Shown here: positions 43,068 to 55,697 of the stretch, piece after piece
Position numbering within the stretch: the stretch's first letter is position 1
Layout: each line of letters starts with the position of its first letter
Assembly (NCBI RefSeq): GCF_032854445.1
Contig: NC_088307.1
Span: forward strand, 6,522,017-6,586,016
DNA length: 64,000 nt
Source: Liolophura sinensis
Lineage: Eukaryota > Mollusca > Polyplacophora > Chitonida > Chitonidae
Reading direction: 5' to 3'
Notes under the pieces: model-generated
Databases searched by the model: none
What the model was told of the DNA's origin: nothing
What the model saw: the letters and a program-made list of their open reading frames with translations, nothing else
Translations under genes and position numbers: made by a program

Positions 43068-43256
43068 AGTAGTACATTGTTTCTGATCGTGTTGCACACC
43101 GTTTCAAGAAAGCCTACTCGTCCAAACCATTCACCAATTCTGATGTTTATGATGACTGAGAAGCCAGGTACATAAGTGTGCAGCACCACATCCTATTTTC
43201 CTTGACAGCCACAAGATTCGTCTTACTCATATGGGGATACGTGGAAAATTCTTCAT

Positions 43257-43329
43257 GGGGGGCTAGCTCACATGGTAGAGCGCTCGCTTTGCATGCGAGA
43301 GGTACCGGGATCGATGCCCGGGCTCTCCA
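43257..43329 (+). tRNA. tRNA-Ala(UGC)-like
   Basis: Consensus; duplicate of 40921. Confidence 0.6.
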
Positions 43330-44113
43330 AACAACATTTACTGCAATAAGCTCAAAGTCCTCTTTTGAATAGTAGTTTCAGCTTGTAGAAACATAAGCAA
43401 GTTTATTTTGAAATTTCACCGGCCAATATATTTTCGTTGATACCTGTGTTTTCAGCAGGTCTTAGGCTAGATGTTGTTCTTAATACATACTACATCAACA
43501 AACAAGGGGAGCCACAAGGAGACACAAGGAGACAGGCACTGATGAGGCTGCGAGTGACGTCCCCTTGGCCTTGCTAGGCATCCCTCCAAGCTGCCGGCAT
43601 AGACAGGTCCAGATTTTGATGCTCAACCTATGTCAAGATTTTTATGGCCTCTTTCTAACAGGCTGGGCCAGGCATGCACCAAAGCTTATTGGCCACGGAA
43701 TGTTTGGGACTGAGCTACAGCGCTAAACTTTAACACTGTCGCATATTGGAAATAATGGGGATATGGGGCCATTTTGCTGAACAGCCACAAGTTTCGTCGT
43801 ACTGATATGAAGAGATTTTAAAAGGTTCTCATGGTGGTTTGGGGGAGGGGGGGGGGTCGTAGTCAACATGGTAGAGCGCGCTTTGCATGCAAGCGGTACC
43901 GGGATCGATGCGCGGCATTTCCAAACAACTTTTACTGCAATGAGCTCAAAGTTCACTTTTAGATAGTAGTTTCAGGCTTTAGAAAAGATAAGAGGGTTTT
44001 TTTTTTAGATTAGCAGGCCAAGCAATATATATATATTTTTTCGCTGATTCCTTTTCTATTAGCTGGCCTTAGGCTAGAAGGTTGTCCTTAATGTATACTA
44101 CATACTCCAGAAA

Positions 44114-44186
44114 GGGAAGCTAGCTCAAATTTTAGAGCGCTAGCTTAGCATGCGAGAGGTACCGGGATCGATGCCCGGGTTCGCCA
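44114..44186 (+). pseudogene. tRNA-Ala(AGC)-like, A box destroyed
   Basis: Duplicate of 41778 with the same damage. Confidence 0.4.
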
Positions 44187-44376
44187 AGTAGTACATTGTT
44201 TTTGATCGTGTTGCACACCGTTTCAAGAAAGCCTACTCGTCCAAACCATTCACCAATTCTGATGTTTATAATGACTAAGAAGCCAGGTACATAAGTGTGC
44301 AGCACCACATCCTATTTTCCTTAACAGCCACAAGATTCGTCTTACTCATATGGGGATACGTGGAAAATTCTTCATG

Positions 44377-44449
44377 GGGGGGCTAGCTCACATGGTAGAG
44401 CGCTCGCTTTGCATGCGAGAGGCACCGGGATCAATGCCCGGGCTCTCCA
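44377..44449 (+). tRNA. tRNA-Ala(UGC)-like
   Basis: Duplicate of 42041. Confidence 0.55.
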
Positions 44450-44593
44450 AACAACACTTACTGCAATAAGCTCAAAGTTCTCTTTTGAATAGTAGTTTCA
44501 GCTTGTAGAAACATAAGCAAATTTATTTTGAAATTTCACCGGCCAATATATTTTCGCTGATACCTGTGTTTTCAGCAGGTCTTAGGTTAGATG

Positions 44594-44686
44594 TCATTCA
44601 CTTGATAACGATGCTAGTATCTGCATCGAAACGTTGTGTTAAATAAACCAAGAAGTTGTACATCCATAAGAATGCCTTGTCCAGTG
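44594..44686 (+). mobile_element. 93-bp short insertion, second copy
   Basis: Copied together with its monomer from 42258; not an independent insertion, since the flanks are the same. Confidence 0.5.
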
Positions 44687-45329
44687 TAGATGTTGTTCTT
44701 AATACATACTACATCAACAAACAAGGGGAGCCACAAGGAGACACAAGGAGACAGGTAGTGATGAGGCTGCGAGTGACGTCCCCTTGGCCTTGCTAGGCAT
44801 CCCTCCCAGGTGCCGGCATAGACAGGTCCACATTTTGATGCTCAACCTATGTCAAGATTTTTATGGCCTCTTTCTAACAGGCTGGGCCAGGCATGCACCA
44901 AAGCTTATTGGCCACGGAATGTTTGGGACCGAGCTACAGCGCAAAACTTTAACATTGTCGCATATTGGAAATAATGAGGATATGGGGCCATTTTGCTGAA
45001 CAGCCACAAGTTTCGTCGTACTGATATGAAGAGATTTTAAAAGGTTCTCATGGTGGTTTGGGGGAGGGGGGGCGTCGTAGTCAACATGGTAGAGCGCGCT
45101 TTTCATGCAAGCGGTACCGGGATCGATGCGCGGCATTTCCAAACAACTTTTAATGCAATGAGCTCAAAGTTCACTTTTAGATAGTAGTTTCAGGCTTTAG
45201 AAAACATAAGAGGGATTTTTATTAGATTCGCAGGCCAAGCAATATATATACATTTTTTCACTCATTCCTTTTCTATTAGCGGGCCTTAGGCTAGAAGGTT
45301 TCTTTAATGTATACTACATACTCCAGAAA

Positions 45330-45402
45330 GGGGAGCTAGCTCAAATGGTAGAGCGCTCGCTTAGCATGCGACAGATACCGGGATCGATGCCCGGGTTCTC
45401 CA
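45330..45402 (+). tRNA. tRNA-Ala(AGC)-like, anticodon stem mismatch
   Basis: 3' anticodon strand GCGAC and variable loop AGATA. Confidence 0.45.
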
Positions 45403-45591
45403 AGTAGTACACTGTTTTTGGTCGTGTTGCACACCGTTTCAAGAAAGCTTACTCGTCCAAACGATTCACCAATTCTGATGTTTATGATGACTGAGAAGCC
45501 AGGTACATAGGTGTGCAGCACCACATCCTATTTTCCTTAACAGCCACAAGATTCGTCTTAGTCATATGGGGATACGTGGAAAATTCTTCAT

Positions 45592-45664
45592 GGGGGGCTA
45601 GCTCACATGGTAGAGCGCTCGCTTTGCATGCGAGAGGTACCGGGATCGATGCCCGGGCTCTCCA
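45592..45664 (+). tRNA. tRNA-Ala(UGC)-like
   Basis: Consensus. Confidence 0.6.
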
Positions 45665-46440
45665 AACAACATTTACTGCAATAAGCTCAAAGTTCTCTTT
45701 TGAATAGTAGTTTCAGCTTGTAGAAACATAAGCAAGTTTATTTTGAAATTTCACCGGCCAATATATTTTCGCTGATACCTGTGTTTTCAGCAGGTCTTAG
45801 GCTAGATGTTGTTCCTAATACATACTGCATCAACAAACAAAGGGAGCCACAAGGAGACAGGTAGTGATGAGGCTGCGAGTGACGTCCCCTTGGCCTTGCT
45901 AGGCATCCCTCCCAGCTGCCGGCATAGACAGGTCCACATTTTGATGCTCAACCTATCTCAAGATTTTTATGGCCTCTTTCTAACAGGCTGGGCCAGGCAT
46001 GCACCAAAGCTTATTGGCCACGAAATGTTTGGGACTGAGCGACAGCGCTAAACTTTAACATTGTCGCATATCGGGAATAATGAGGATATGGGTCCATTTT
46101 GCTGAACAGCCACAAGTTTCGTCGTACTGATATGAAGAGATTTTAAAAGGTTCTCATGGTGGTTTGGGGGAGGGGGGGGAGGCGTCGTAGTCAACATGGT
46201 AGAGCGCGCTTTGCATGCAAGCGGTACCGGGATCGATGAGCGGCATTTCCAAACAACTTTTACTGCAATGAGCTCAAAGTTCACTTTTAGATAGTAGTTT
46301 CAGGCTTTAGAAAACATAAGAGGGTTTTTTTTTAGATTCGCAGGCCAAGCAATATATATATATTTTTTCGCTCATTCCTTTTCTATTAGCAGACCTTAGG
46401 CTAGAAGGTTGTCCTTAATGTATACTACATACTCCAGCAA

Positions 46441-46513
46441 GGGGAGCTAGCTCAAATGGTAGAGCGCTCGCTTAGCATGCGAGAGGTACCGGGATCGATG
46501 CCCGGGTTCTCCA
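46441..46513 (+). tRNA. tRNA-Ala(AGC)-like
   Basis: Consensus. Confidence 0.6.
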
Positions 46514-46703
46514 AGTAGTACATTGTTTTTGATCGTGTTGCACACCGTTTCAAGAAAGCCTACTCGTCCAAACCATTCACCAGTTCTGATGTTTATGATG
46601 ACTGAGAAGCCAGGTACATAGGTGTGCAGCACAACATCCTATTTTCCTTAACAGCCACAAGATTCGTCTTACTCATATGGGGATACGTGGAAAATTCTTC
46701 ATG

Positions 46704-46776
46704 GGGGGGCTAGCTCACATGGTAGAGCGCTCGCTTTGCATGCGAGAGGTACCGGGATCGATGCCCGGGCTCTCCA
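46704..46776 (+). tRNA. tRNA-Ala(UGC)-like
   Basis: Consensus; one extra G precedes it. Confidence 0.6.
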
Positions 46777-47561
46777 AACAACATTTTCTGCAATAAGCTC
46801 AAAGTTCTCTTTTGAATAGTAGTTTCAGCTTGTAGAAACATAAGCAAGTTTATTTTGAAATTTCACCGGCCAATATATTTTCGCTGATACCTGTGTTTTC
46901 AGCAGGTCTTAGGCTAGATGTTGTTCTTAATACATACTACATCAACAAACAAGGGGAGCCACAAGGAGACACAAGGAGACAGGTAGTGATGAGGCTGCAA
47001 GTGACGTCCCTTTGGCCTTGCTAGGCATCCCTCCCAGCTGCCGGCATAGACAGGTCGACATTTTGATGCTCAACCTATGTCAAGATTTTGATGGCCTCTT
47101 TCTTACAGGCTGGGCCAGGCATGCACCAAAGCTTATTGGCCACGGAATGTTTGGGACTGAGCTACAGCGCTAAACTTTAACATTGTCGCATATTGGGAAT
47201 ATTGAGGATATGGGGCCATTTTGCTGAACAGCCACAAGTTTCGTCGTACTGATATGAAGAGATTTTAAAAGGTTCTCATGGTGGTTTGGGGGAGGGGGGG
47301 GGGCGTCGTAGTCAACATGGTAGAGCGCGCTTTGCATGCAAGCGGTACCGGGATCGATGAGCGGCATTTCCAAACAACTTTTACTGCAATGAGCTCAAAG
47401 TTCACTTTTAGATAGTAGTTTCAGGCTTTAGAAAACATAAGAGGGGTTTTTTTTAGATTCGCAGGCCAAGCAATATATATATATTTTTTCGCTCATTCCT
47501 TTTCTATTAGCAGACCTTAGGCTAGAAGGTTGTCCTTAATGTATACTACATACTCCAGCAA

Positions 47562-47634
47562 GGGGAGCTAGCTCAAATGGTAGAGCGCTCGCTTAGCATG
47601 CGAGAGGTACCGGGATCGATGCCCGGGTTCTCCA
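47562..47634 (+). tRNA. tRNA-Ala(AGC)-like
   Basis: Consensus. Confidence 0.6.
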
Positions 47635-47824
47635 AGTAGTACATTGTTTTTGATCGTGTTGCACACCGTTTCAAGAAAGCCTACTCGTCCAAACCATTCA
47701 CCAATTCTTATGTTTATGATGACTGAGAAGCCAGGTACATAGGTGTGCAGCACCACATCCTATTTTCCTTAACAGCCACAAGATTCGTCTTACTCATATG
47801 GGGATACGTGGAAAATTCTTCATG

Positions 47825-47897
47825 GGGGGGCTAGCTCACATGGTAGAGCGCTCGCTTTGCATGCGAGAGGTACCGGGATCGATGCCCGGGCTCTCCA
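47825..47897 (+). tRNA. tRNA-Ala(UGC)-like
   Basis: Consensus; one extra G precedes it. Confidence 0.6.
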
Positions 47898-48681
47898 AAC
47901 AACATTTTCTGCAATAAGCTCAAAGTTCTCTTTTGAATAGTAGTTTCAGCTTGTAGAAACATCAGCAAGTTTATTTTGAAATTTCACCGGCCAATATATT
48001 TTCGCTGATACCTGTGTTTTCAGCAGGTCTTAGGCTAGATGTTGTTCTTAATACATACTGCATCAACAAACAAGGGGAGCCACAAGGAGACACAAGGAGA
48101 CAGGTAGTGATGAGGCTGCGAGTGACGTCCCCTTGGCCTTGCTAGGCATCCCTCCCAGCTGCCGGCATAGACAGGTCCACATTTTGATGCTCAACCTATG
48201 TCAAGATTTTTATGGCCTCTTTCTAACAGGCTGGGCCAGGCATGCACCAAAGCTTATTGGCCACGGAATGTTTAGGACTGAGCTACAGCGCTAAACTTTA
48301 ACACTGTCGCATATTGGAAATAATGGGGATATGGGGTCATTTTGCTGAACAGCCACAAGTTTCGTCGTACTGATATGAAGAAATTTTAAAAGGTTCTCAT
48401 GATGGTTTGGGGGAGGGAGGGTGGCGTCGTAGTTTTCATGGTAGAGCGCGCTTTGCATGCAAGCGGTACCGGGATCGATGCGCGGCATTTCCAAACAACT
48501 TTTACTGCAATAAGCTCAAAGTTCACTTTTAGATAGTAGTTTCAGGCTTTAGAAAACATAAGAGGGTTTTTTTAAGATTCGCAGGCCAAGCAATATATAT
48601 ACATTTTTTCACTCATTCCTTTTTCTATTAGCAGGCCTTAGGCTAGAAGGTTTCCTTAATGTATACTACATACTCCAGCAA

Positions 48682-48754
48682 GGGGAGCTAGCTCAAATGG
48701 TAGAGCGCTCGCTTAGCATGCGAGAGGTACCGGGATCGATGCCCGGGTTCTCCA
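48682..48754 (+). tRNA. tRNA-Ala(AGC)-like
   Basis: Consensus. Confidence 0.6.
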
Positions 48755-48943
48755 AGTAGTACACTGTTTTTGGTCGTGTTGCACACCGTTTCAAGAAAGC
48801 CTACTCGTCCAAACCATTCACCAATTCTGATGTTTATGATGACTGAGAAGCCAGGTACATAAGTGTGCAGCACCACATCCTATTTTCCTTAACAGCCACA
48901 AGATTCGTCTTACTCATATGGGGATACGTGGAAAATTCTTCAT

Positions 48944-49016
48944 GGGGGGCTAGCTCACATGGTAGAGCGCTCGCTTTGCATGCGAGAGGTACCGGGATCG
49001 ATGCCCGGGCTCTCCA
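48944..49016 (+). tRNA. tRNA-Ala(UGC)-like
   Basis: Consensus. Confidence 0.6.
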
Positions 49017-49792
49017 AACAACATTTACTGCAATAAGCTCAAAGTTCTCTTTTGAATAGTAGTTTCAGCTTGTAGAAACATAAGCAAGTTTATTTTGAAA
49101 TTTCACCGGCCAATATATTTTCGCTGATACCTGTGTGTTTTCAGCAGGTCTTAGGCTAGATGTTGTTCTTAATACATACTACATCAACAAACAAGGGGAG
49201 ACACAAGGAGACAGGTAATGATGAGGCTGCGAGTGACGTTCCCTTGGCCTTGCTAGGCATCCCTCCCAGCTGCCGGCATAGACAGGTCCACATTTTGATG
49301 CTCAACCTATCTCAAGATTTTTATGGCCTCTTTCTAACAGGCTGGGCCAGGCATGCACCAAAGCTTATTGGCCACGGAATGTTTGGGACTTAGCTACAGC
49401 GCTAAACTTTAACACTGTCGCATATTGGAAATAATGGGGATATGGGGCCATTTTGCTGAACAGCCACAAGTTTCGTCGTACTGATATGAAGAGATTTTAA
49501 AAGGTTCTCATGATGGTTTGGGGGAGGGAGGGTGGCGTCGTAGTTTACATGGTAGAGCGCGCTTTGCATGCAAGCGGTACCGGGATCGATGCGCGGCATT
49601 TCCAAACAACTTTTACTGCAATAAGCTCAAAGTTCACTTTTAGATAGTAGTTTCAGGCTTTAGAAAACATAAGAGGGTTTTTTTAAGATTCGCAGGCCAA
49701 GCAATATATATACATTTTTTCATTCATTCCTTTTTCTATTAGCAGGCCTTAGGCTAGAAGGTTTCCTTAATGTATACTACATACTCCAGCAA

Positions 49793-49865
49793 GGGGAGCT
49801 AGCTCAAATGGTAGAGCGCTCGCTTAGCATGCGAGAGGTACCGGGATCGATGCCCTGGTTCTCCA
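49793..49865 (+). tRNA. tRNA-Ala(AGC)-like, T-stem mismatch
   Basis: 3' T strand CCCTG; haplotype shared with 53141 and 55363. Confidence 0.5.
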
Positions 49866-50054
49866 AGTAGTACACTGTTTTTGGTCGTGTTGCACACCGT
49901 TTCAAGAAAGCCTACTCGTCCAAACCATTCACCAATTCTGATGTTTATGATGACTGAGAAGCCAGGTACATAAGTGTGCAGCACCACATCCTATTTTCCT
50001 TAACAGCCACAAGATTCGTCTTACTCATATGGGGATACGTGGAAAATTCTTCAT

Positions 50055-50127
50055 GGGGGGCTAGCTCACATGGTAGAGCGCTCGCTTTGCATGCGAGAGG
50101 TACCGGGATCGATGCCCGGGCTCTCCA
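50055..50127 (+). tRNA. tRNA-Ala(UGC)-like
   Basis: Consensus. Confidence 0.6.
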
Positions 50128-50903
50128 AACAACATTTACTGCAATAAGCTCAAAGTTCTCTTTTGAATAGTAGTTTCAGCTTGTAGAAACATAAGCAAGT
50201 TTATTTTGAAATTTCACCGGCCAATACATTTTCGTTGATACCTGTGTGTTTTCAGCAGGTCTTAGGCTAGATGTTGTTCTTAATACATACTACATCAACA
50301 AACAAGGGGAGACACAAGGAGACAGGTAATGATGAGGCTGCGAGTGACGTCCCCTTGGCCTTGCTAGGCATCCCTCCCAGCTGCCGGCATAGACAGGTCC
50401 ACATTTTGATGCTCAACCTATCTCAAGATTTTTATGGCCTCTTTCTAACAGGCTGGGCCAGGCATGCACCAAAGCTTATTGGCCACGGAATGTTTGGGAC
50501 TTAGCTACAGCGCTAAACTTTAACACTGTCGCATATTGGAAATAATGGGGATATGGGGCCATTTTGCTGAACAGCCACAAGTTTCGTCGTACTGATATGA
50601 AGAGATTTTAAAAGGTTCTCATGATGGTTTGGGGGAGGGAGGGTGGCGTCGTAGTTTACATGGTAGAGCGCGCTTTGCATGCAAGCGGTACCGGGATCTA
50701 TGCGCGGCATTTCCAAACAACTTTTACTGCAATAAGCTCAAAGTTCACTTTTAGATAGTAGTTTCAGGCTTTAGAAAACATAAGAGGGTTTTTTTTAGAT
50801 TCGCAGGCCAAGCAATATATATACATTTTTTCACTCATTCCTTGTTCTATTAGCAGGCCTTAGGCTAGAAGGTTTCCTTAACGTATACTACATACTCCAG
50901 CAA

Positions 50904-50976
50904 GGGGAGCTAGCTCAAATGGTAGAGCGCTCGCTTAGCATGCGAGAGGTACCGGGATCGATGCCCGGGTTCTCCA
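50904..50976 (+). tRNA. tRNA-Ala(AGC)-like
   Basis: Consensus. Confidence 0.6.
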
Positions 50977-51165
50977 AGTAGTACATTGTTTTTGATCGTG
51001 TTGCACACCGTTTCAAGAAAGCCTACTCGTCCAAACCATTCACCAATTCTGAAGTTTATAATGACTGCGAAGCCAGGTACATAAGTGTGCAGCACCACAT
51101 CCTATTTTCCTTAACAGCCACAAGATTCGTCTTACTCATATGGGGATACGTGGAAAATTCTTCAT

Positions 51166-51238
51166 GGGGGGCTAGCTCACATGGTAGAGCGCTCGCTTTG
51201 CATGCGAGAGGCACGGGGATCGATGCCCGGGCTCTCCA
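51166..51238 (+). tRNA. tRNA-Ala(UGC)-like, T-stem mismatch
   Basis: 5' T strand CGGGG gives one mismatch; same change at 56736. Confidence 0.5.
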
Positions 51239-52023
51239 AACAACATTTACTGCAATAAGCTCAAAGTCCTCTTTTTGAATAGTAGTTTCAGCTTGTAGAA
51301 ACATAAGCAAGTTTATTTTGAAATTTCACCGGCCAATATATTTTCGCTGATACCTGTGTTTTCAGCAGGTCTTAGGCTAGATGTTGTTCTTAATACATAC
51401 TACATCAACAAACAAGGGGAGCCACAAGGAGACACAAGGAGACAGGTAGTGATGAGGCTGCGAGTGACGTCCCCTTGGCCTTGCTAGGCATCCCTCCCAG
51501 CTGCCGGCATAGACAGGTCCACATTTTGATGCTCAACCTATCTCAAGATTTTTATGGCCTCTTTCTAACAGGCTGGGCCAGGCATGCACCAAAGCTTATT
51601 GGCCACGGAATGTTTGGGACCGAGCTACAGCGCTAAACTTTAACATTGTCGCATATTGGAAATAATGAGGATATGGGGCCATTTTGCTGAACAGCCACAA
51701 GTTTCGTCGTACTGATATGAAGAGATTTTAAAAGGTCCTCATGGTGGTTTGGGGGAGGGGGGGGGGGCGTCGTAGTCAACATGGTAGAGCGCACTTTGCA
51801 TGCAAGCGGTACCGGGATCTATGCGCGGCATTTCCAAACAACTTTTACTGCAATAAGCTCAAAGTTCACTTTTAGATAGTAGTTTCAGGCTTTAGAAAAC
51901 ATAAGAGGTTTTTTTAGATTCGCAGGCCAAGCAATATATATACATTTTTTCCCTCATTCCTTTTTCTATTAGCAGGCCTTAGGCTAGAAGGTTGTCCTTA
52001 ATGTATAGTACATACTACAGCAA

Positions 52024-52096
52024 GGGGAGCTAGCTCAAATGGTAGGGTGCTCTCCTAGCATGCGAGAGGTACCGGGATCGATGCCCGGGTTCTCCA
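52024..52096 (+). tRNA. tRNA-Ala(AGC)-like, CTAGCAT-loop subtype
   Basis: Haplotype of 26495 with D stem GGGT in addition. Confidence 0.4.
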
Positions 52097-52285
52097 AGTA
52101 GTACATTGTTTTTGATCGTGTTGCACACCGTTTCAAGAAAGCCTACTCGTCCAAACCATTCACCAATTCTATTGTTTATGATGACTGAGAAGCCAGGTAC
52201 ATAGGTGTGCAGCACCACATCCTATTTTCCTTAACAGTCACAAGATTCGTCTTACTCATATGGGGATACGTGGAAAATTCTACAT

Positions 52286-52358
52286 GGGGGGCTAGCTCAC
52301 ATGGTAGAGCGCTCGCTTTGCATGCGAGAGGTACCGGGATCTATGCCCGGGCTCTCCA
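52286..52358 (+). pseudogene. tRNA-Ala(UGC)-like, B box damaged
   Basis: T loop ATCTATG. Confidence 0.4.
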
Positions 52359-53140
52359 AACAACATTTACTGCAATAAGCTCAAAGTTCTCTTTTGAATA
52401 GTAGTTTCAGCTTGTAGAAACATAAGCAAGCTTATTTTGAAATTTCACCGGCCAATATATTTTCGCTGATACCTGTGTTTTCAGCAGGTCTTAGGCTAGA
52501 TGTTGTTCTAAATACATACTACATCAACAAACAAGGGCAGCCACAAGGAGACACAAGGAGACAGGTAGTGATGAGGCTGCGAGTGACGTCCCCTTGGCCT
52601 TGCTAGGCATCCCTCCCAGCTGCCGGCATAGACAGGTCCACATTTTGATGCTCAACCTATCTCAAGATTTTTATGGCCTCTTTCTAACAGGCTGGGCCAG
52701 GCATGCACCAAAGCTTATTGGCCACGGAATGTGGGACTGAGCTACAGCGCTAAACTTTAACACTGTCGCATATTGGAAATAATGGGGATATGGGGCCATT
52801 TTGCTGAACAGCCACAAGTTTCGTCGTACTGATATGAAGAGATTTTAAAAGGTTCTCATGATGGTTTGGGGGAGGGAGGGTGGCGTCGTAGTTTACATGG
52901 TAGAGCGCGCTTTGCATGCAAGGGGTACCGGGATCGATGCGCGGCATTTCCAAACAACTTTTACTGCAATAAGCTCAAAGTTCACTTTTAGATAGTAGTT
53001 TCAGGCTTTAGAAAACATAAGAGGGTTTTTTTAAGATTCGCAGGCCAAGCAATATATATACATTTTTTCATTCATTCCTTTTTCTATTAGCAGGCCTTAG
53101 GCTAGAAGGTTTCCTTAATGTATACTACATACTCCAGCAA

Positions 53141-53213
53141 GGGGAGCTAGCTCAAATGGTAGAGCGCTCGCTTAGCATGCGAGAGGTACCGGGATCGATG
53201 CCCTGGTTCTCCA
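53141..53213 (+). tRNA. tRNA-Ala(AGC)-like, T-stem mismatch
   Basis: CCCTG haplotype. Confidence 0.5.
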
Positions 53214-53402
53214 AGTAGTACACTGTTTTTGGTCGTGTTGCACACCGTTTCAAGAAAGCCTACTCGTCCAAACCATTCACCAATTCTGATGTTTATGATG
53301 ACTGAGAAGCCAGGTACATAAGTGTGCAGCACCACATCCTATTTTCCTTAACAGCCACAAGATTCGTCTTACTCATATGGGGATACGTGGAAAATTCTTC
53401 AT

Positions 53403-53475
53403 GGGGGGCTAGCTCACATGGTAGAGCGCTCGCTTTGCATGCGAGAGGTACCGGGATCGATGCCCGGGCTCTCCA
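53403..53475 (+). tRNA. tRNA-Ala(UGC)-like
   Basis: Consensus. Confidence 0.6.
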
Positions 53476-54251
53476 AACAACATTTACTGCAATAAGCTCA
53501 AAGTTCTCTTTTGAATAGTAGTTTCAGCTTGTAGAAACATAAGCAAGTTTATTTTGAAATTTCACCGGCCAATACATTTTCGCTGATACCTGTGTGTTTT
53601 CAGCAGGTCTTAGGCTAGATGTTGTTCTTAATACATACTACATCAACAAACAAGGGGAGACACAAGGAGACAGGTAATGATGAGGCTGCGAGTGACGTCC
53701 CCTTGGCCTTGCTAGGCATCCCTCCCAGCTGCCGGCATAGACAGGTCCACATTTTGATGCTCAACCTATGTCAAGATTTTTATGGCCTCTTTCTAACAGG
53801 CTGGGCCAGGCATGCACCAAAGCTTATTGGCCACGGAATGTTTAGGACTGAGCTACAGCGCTAAACTTTAACACTGTCGCATATTGGAAATAATGGGGAT
53901 ATGGGGTCATTTTGCTGAACAGCCACAAGTTTCGTCGTACTGATATGAAGAAATTTTAAAAGGTTCTCATGGTGGTTTGGGGGAGGGAGGGTGGCGTCGT
54001 AGTTTACATGGTAGAGCGCGCTTTGCATGCAAGCGGTACCGGGATCGATGCGCGGCATTTCCAAACAACTTTTACTGCAATAAGCTCAAAGTTCACTTTT
54101 AGATAGTAGTTTCAGGCTTTAGAAAACATAAGAGGGTTTTTTTAAGATTCGCAGGCCAAGCAATATATATACATTTTTTCACTCATTCCTTTTTCTATTA
54201 GCAGGCCTTAGGCTAGAAGGTTTCCTTAATGTATACTACATACTCCAGCAA

Positions 54252-54324
54252 GGGGAGCTAGCTCAAATGGTAGAGCGCTCGCTTAGCATGCGAGAGGTAC
54301 CGGGATCGATGCCCGGGTTCTCCA
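54252..54324 (+). tRNA. tRNA-Ala(AGC)-like
   Basis: Consensus. Confidence 0.6.
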
Positions 54325-54513
54325 AGTAGTACACTGTTTTTGGTCGTGTTGCACACCGTTTCAAGAAAGCCTACTCGTCCAAACCATTCACCAATTCTGA
54401 TGTTTATGATGACTGAGAAGCCAGGTACATAAGTGTGCAGCACCACATCCTATTTTCCTTAACAGCCACAAGATTCGTCTTACTCATATGGGGATACGTG
54501 GAAAATTCTTCAT

Positions 54514-54586
54514 GGGGGGCTAGCTCATATGGTAGAGCGCTCGCTTTGCATGCGAGAGGTACCGGGATCGATGCCCGGGCTCTCCA
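54514..54586 (+). tRNA. tRNA-Ala(UGC)-like
   Basis: D loop reads ATATGG; stems paired. Confidence 0.55.
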
Positions 54587-55362
54587 AACAACATTTACTG
54601 CAATAAGCTCAAAGTTCTCTTTTGAATAGTAGTTTCAGCTTGTAGAAACATAAGCAAGTTTATTTTGAAATTTCACCGGCCAATATATTTTCGCTGATAC
54701 CTGTGTGTTTTCAGCAGGTCTTAGGCTAGATGTTGTTCTTAATACATACTACATCAACAAACAAGGGGAGACACAAGGAGACAGGTAATGATGAGGCTGC
54801 GAGTGACGTCCCCTTGGCCTTGCTAGGCATCCCTCCCAGCTGCCGGCTTAAACAGGTCCACATTTTGATGCTCAACCTATCTCAAGATTTTTATGGCCTC
54901 TTTCTAACAGGCTGGGCCAGGCATGCACCAAAGCTTATTGGCCACGGAATGTTTGGGACTTAGCTACAGCGCTAAACTTTAACACTGTCGCATATTGGAA
55001 ATAATGGGGATATGGGGCCATTTTGCTGAACAGCCACAAGTTTCGTCGTACTGATATGAAGAGATTTTAAAAGGTTCTCAATGATGGTTTGGGGGAGGGA
55101 GGGTGGCGTCGTAGTTTACATGGTAGAGCGCGCTTTGCATGCAAGCGGTACCGGGATCGATGCGCGGCATTTCCAAACAACTTTTACTGCAATAAGCTCA
55201 AAGTTCACTTTTAGATAGTAGTTTCAGGCTTTAGAAAACATAAGAGGGTTTTTTTAAGATTCGCAGGCCAAGCAATATATATACATTTTTTCATTCATTC
55301 CTTTTTCTATTAGCAGGCCTTAGCTAGAAGGTTTCCTTAATGTATACTACATACTCCAGCAA

Positions 55363-55435
55363 GGGGAGCTAGCTCAAATGGTAGAGCGCTCGCTTAGCAT
55401 GCGAGAGGTACCCGGATCGATGCCCTGGTTCTCCA
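55363..55435 (+). tRNA. tRNA-Ala(AGC)-like, T-stem mismatches
   Basis: 5' T strand CCCGG and 3' strand CCCTG. Confidence 0.4.
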
Positions 55436-55624
55436 AGTAGTACACTGTTTTTGGTCGTGTTGCACACCGTTTCAAGAAAGCCTACTCGTCCAAACCATTC
55501 ACCAATTCTGATGTTTATGATGACTGAGAAGCCAGGTACATAAGTGTGCAGCACCACATCCTATTTTCCTTAACAGCCACAAGATTCGTCTTACTCATAT
55601 GGGGATACGTGGAAAATTCTTCAT

Positions 55625-55697
55625 GGGGGGCTAGCTCACATGGTAGAGCGCTCGCTTTGCATGCGAGAGGTACCGGGATCGATGCCCGGGCTCTCCA
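55625..55697 (+). tRNA. tRNA-Ala(UGC)-like
   Basis: Consensus. Confidence 0.6.

Larger units (their letters stand above)
40300..45060 (+). repeat. 2,336-bp two-monomer duplication
   Basis: 40300 to about 42635 and 42636 to about 45060 match with a constant offset of 2,336 bp. They share rare features: a damaged T run (TTTCT), a decayed AGC copy, CTTGACAG, and the 93-bp insertion. I found almost no differences by eye, so the duplication is recent. Confidence 0.8.
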
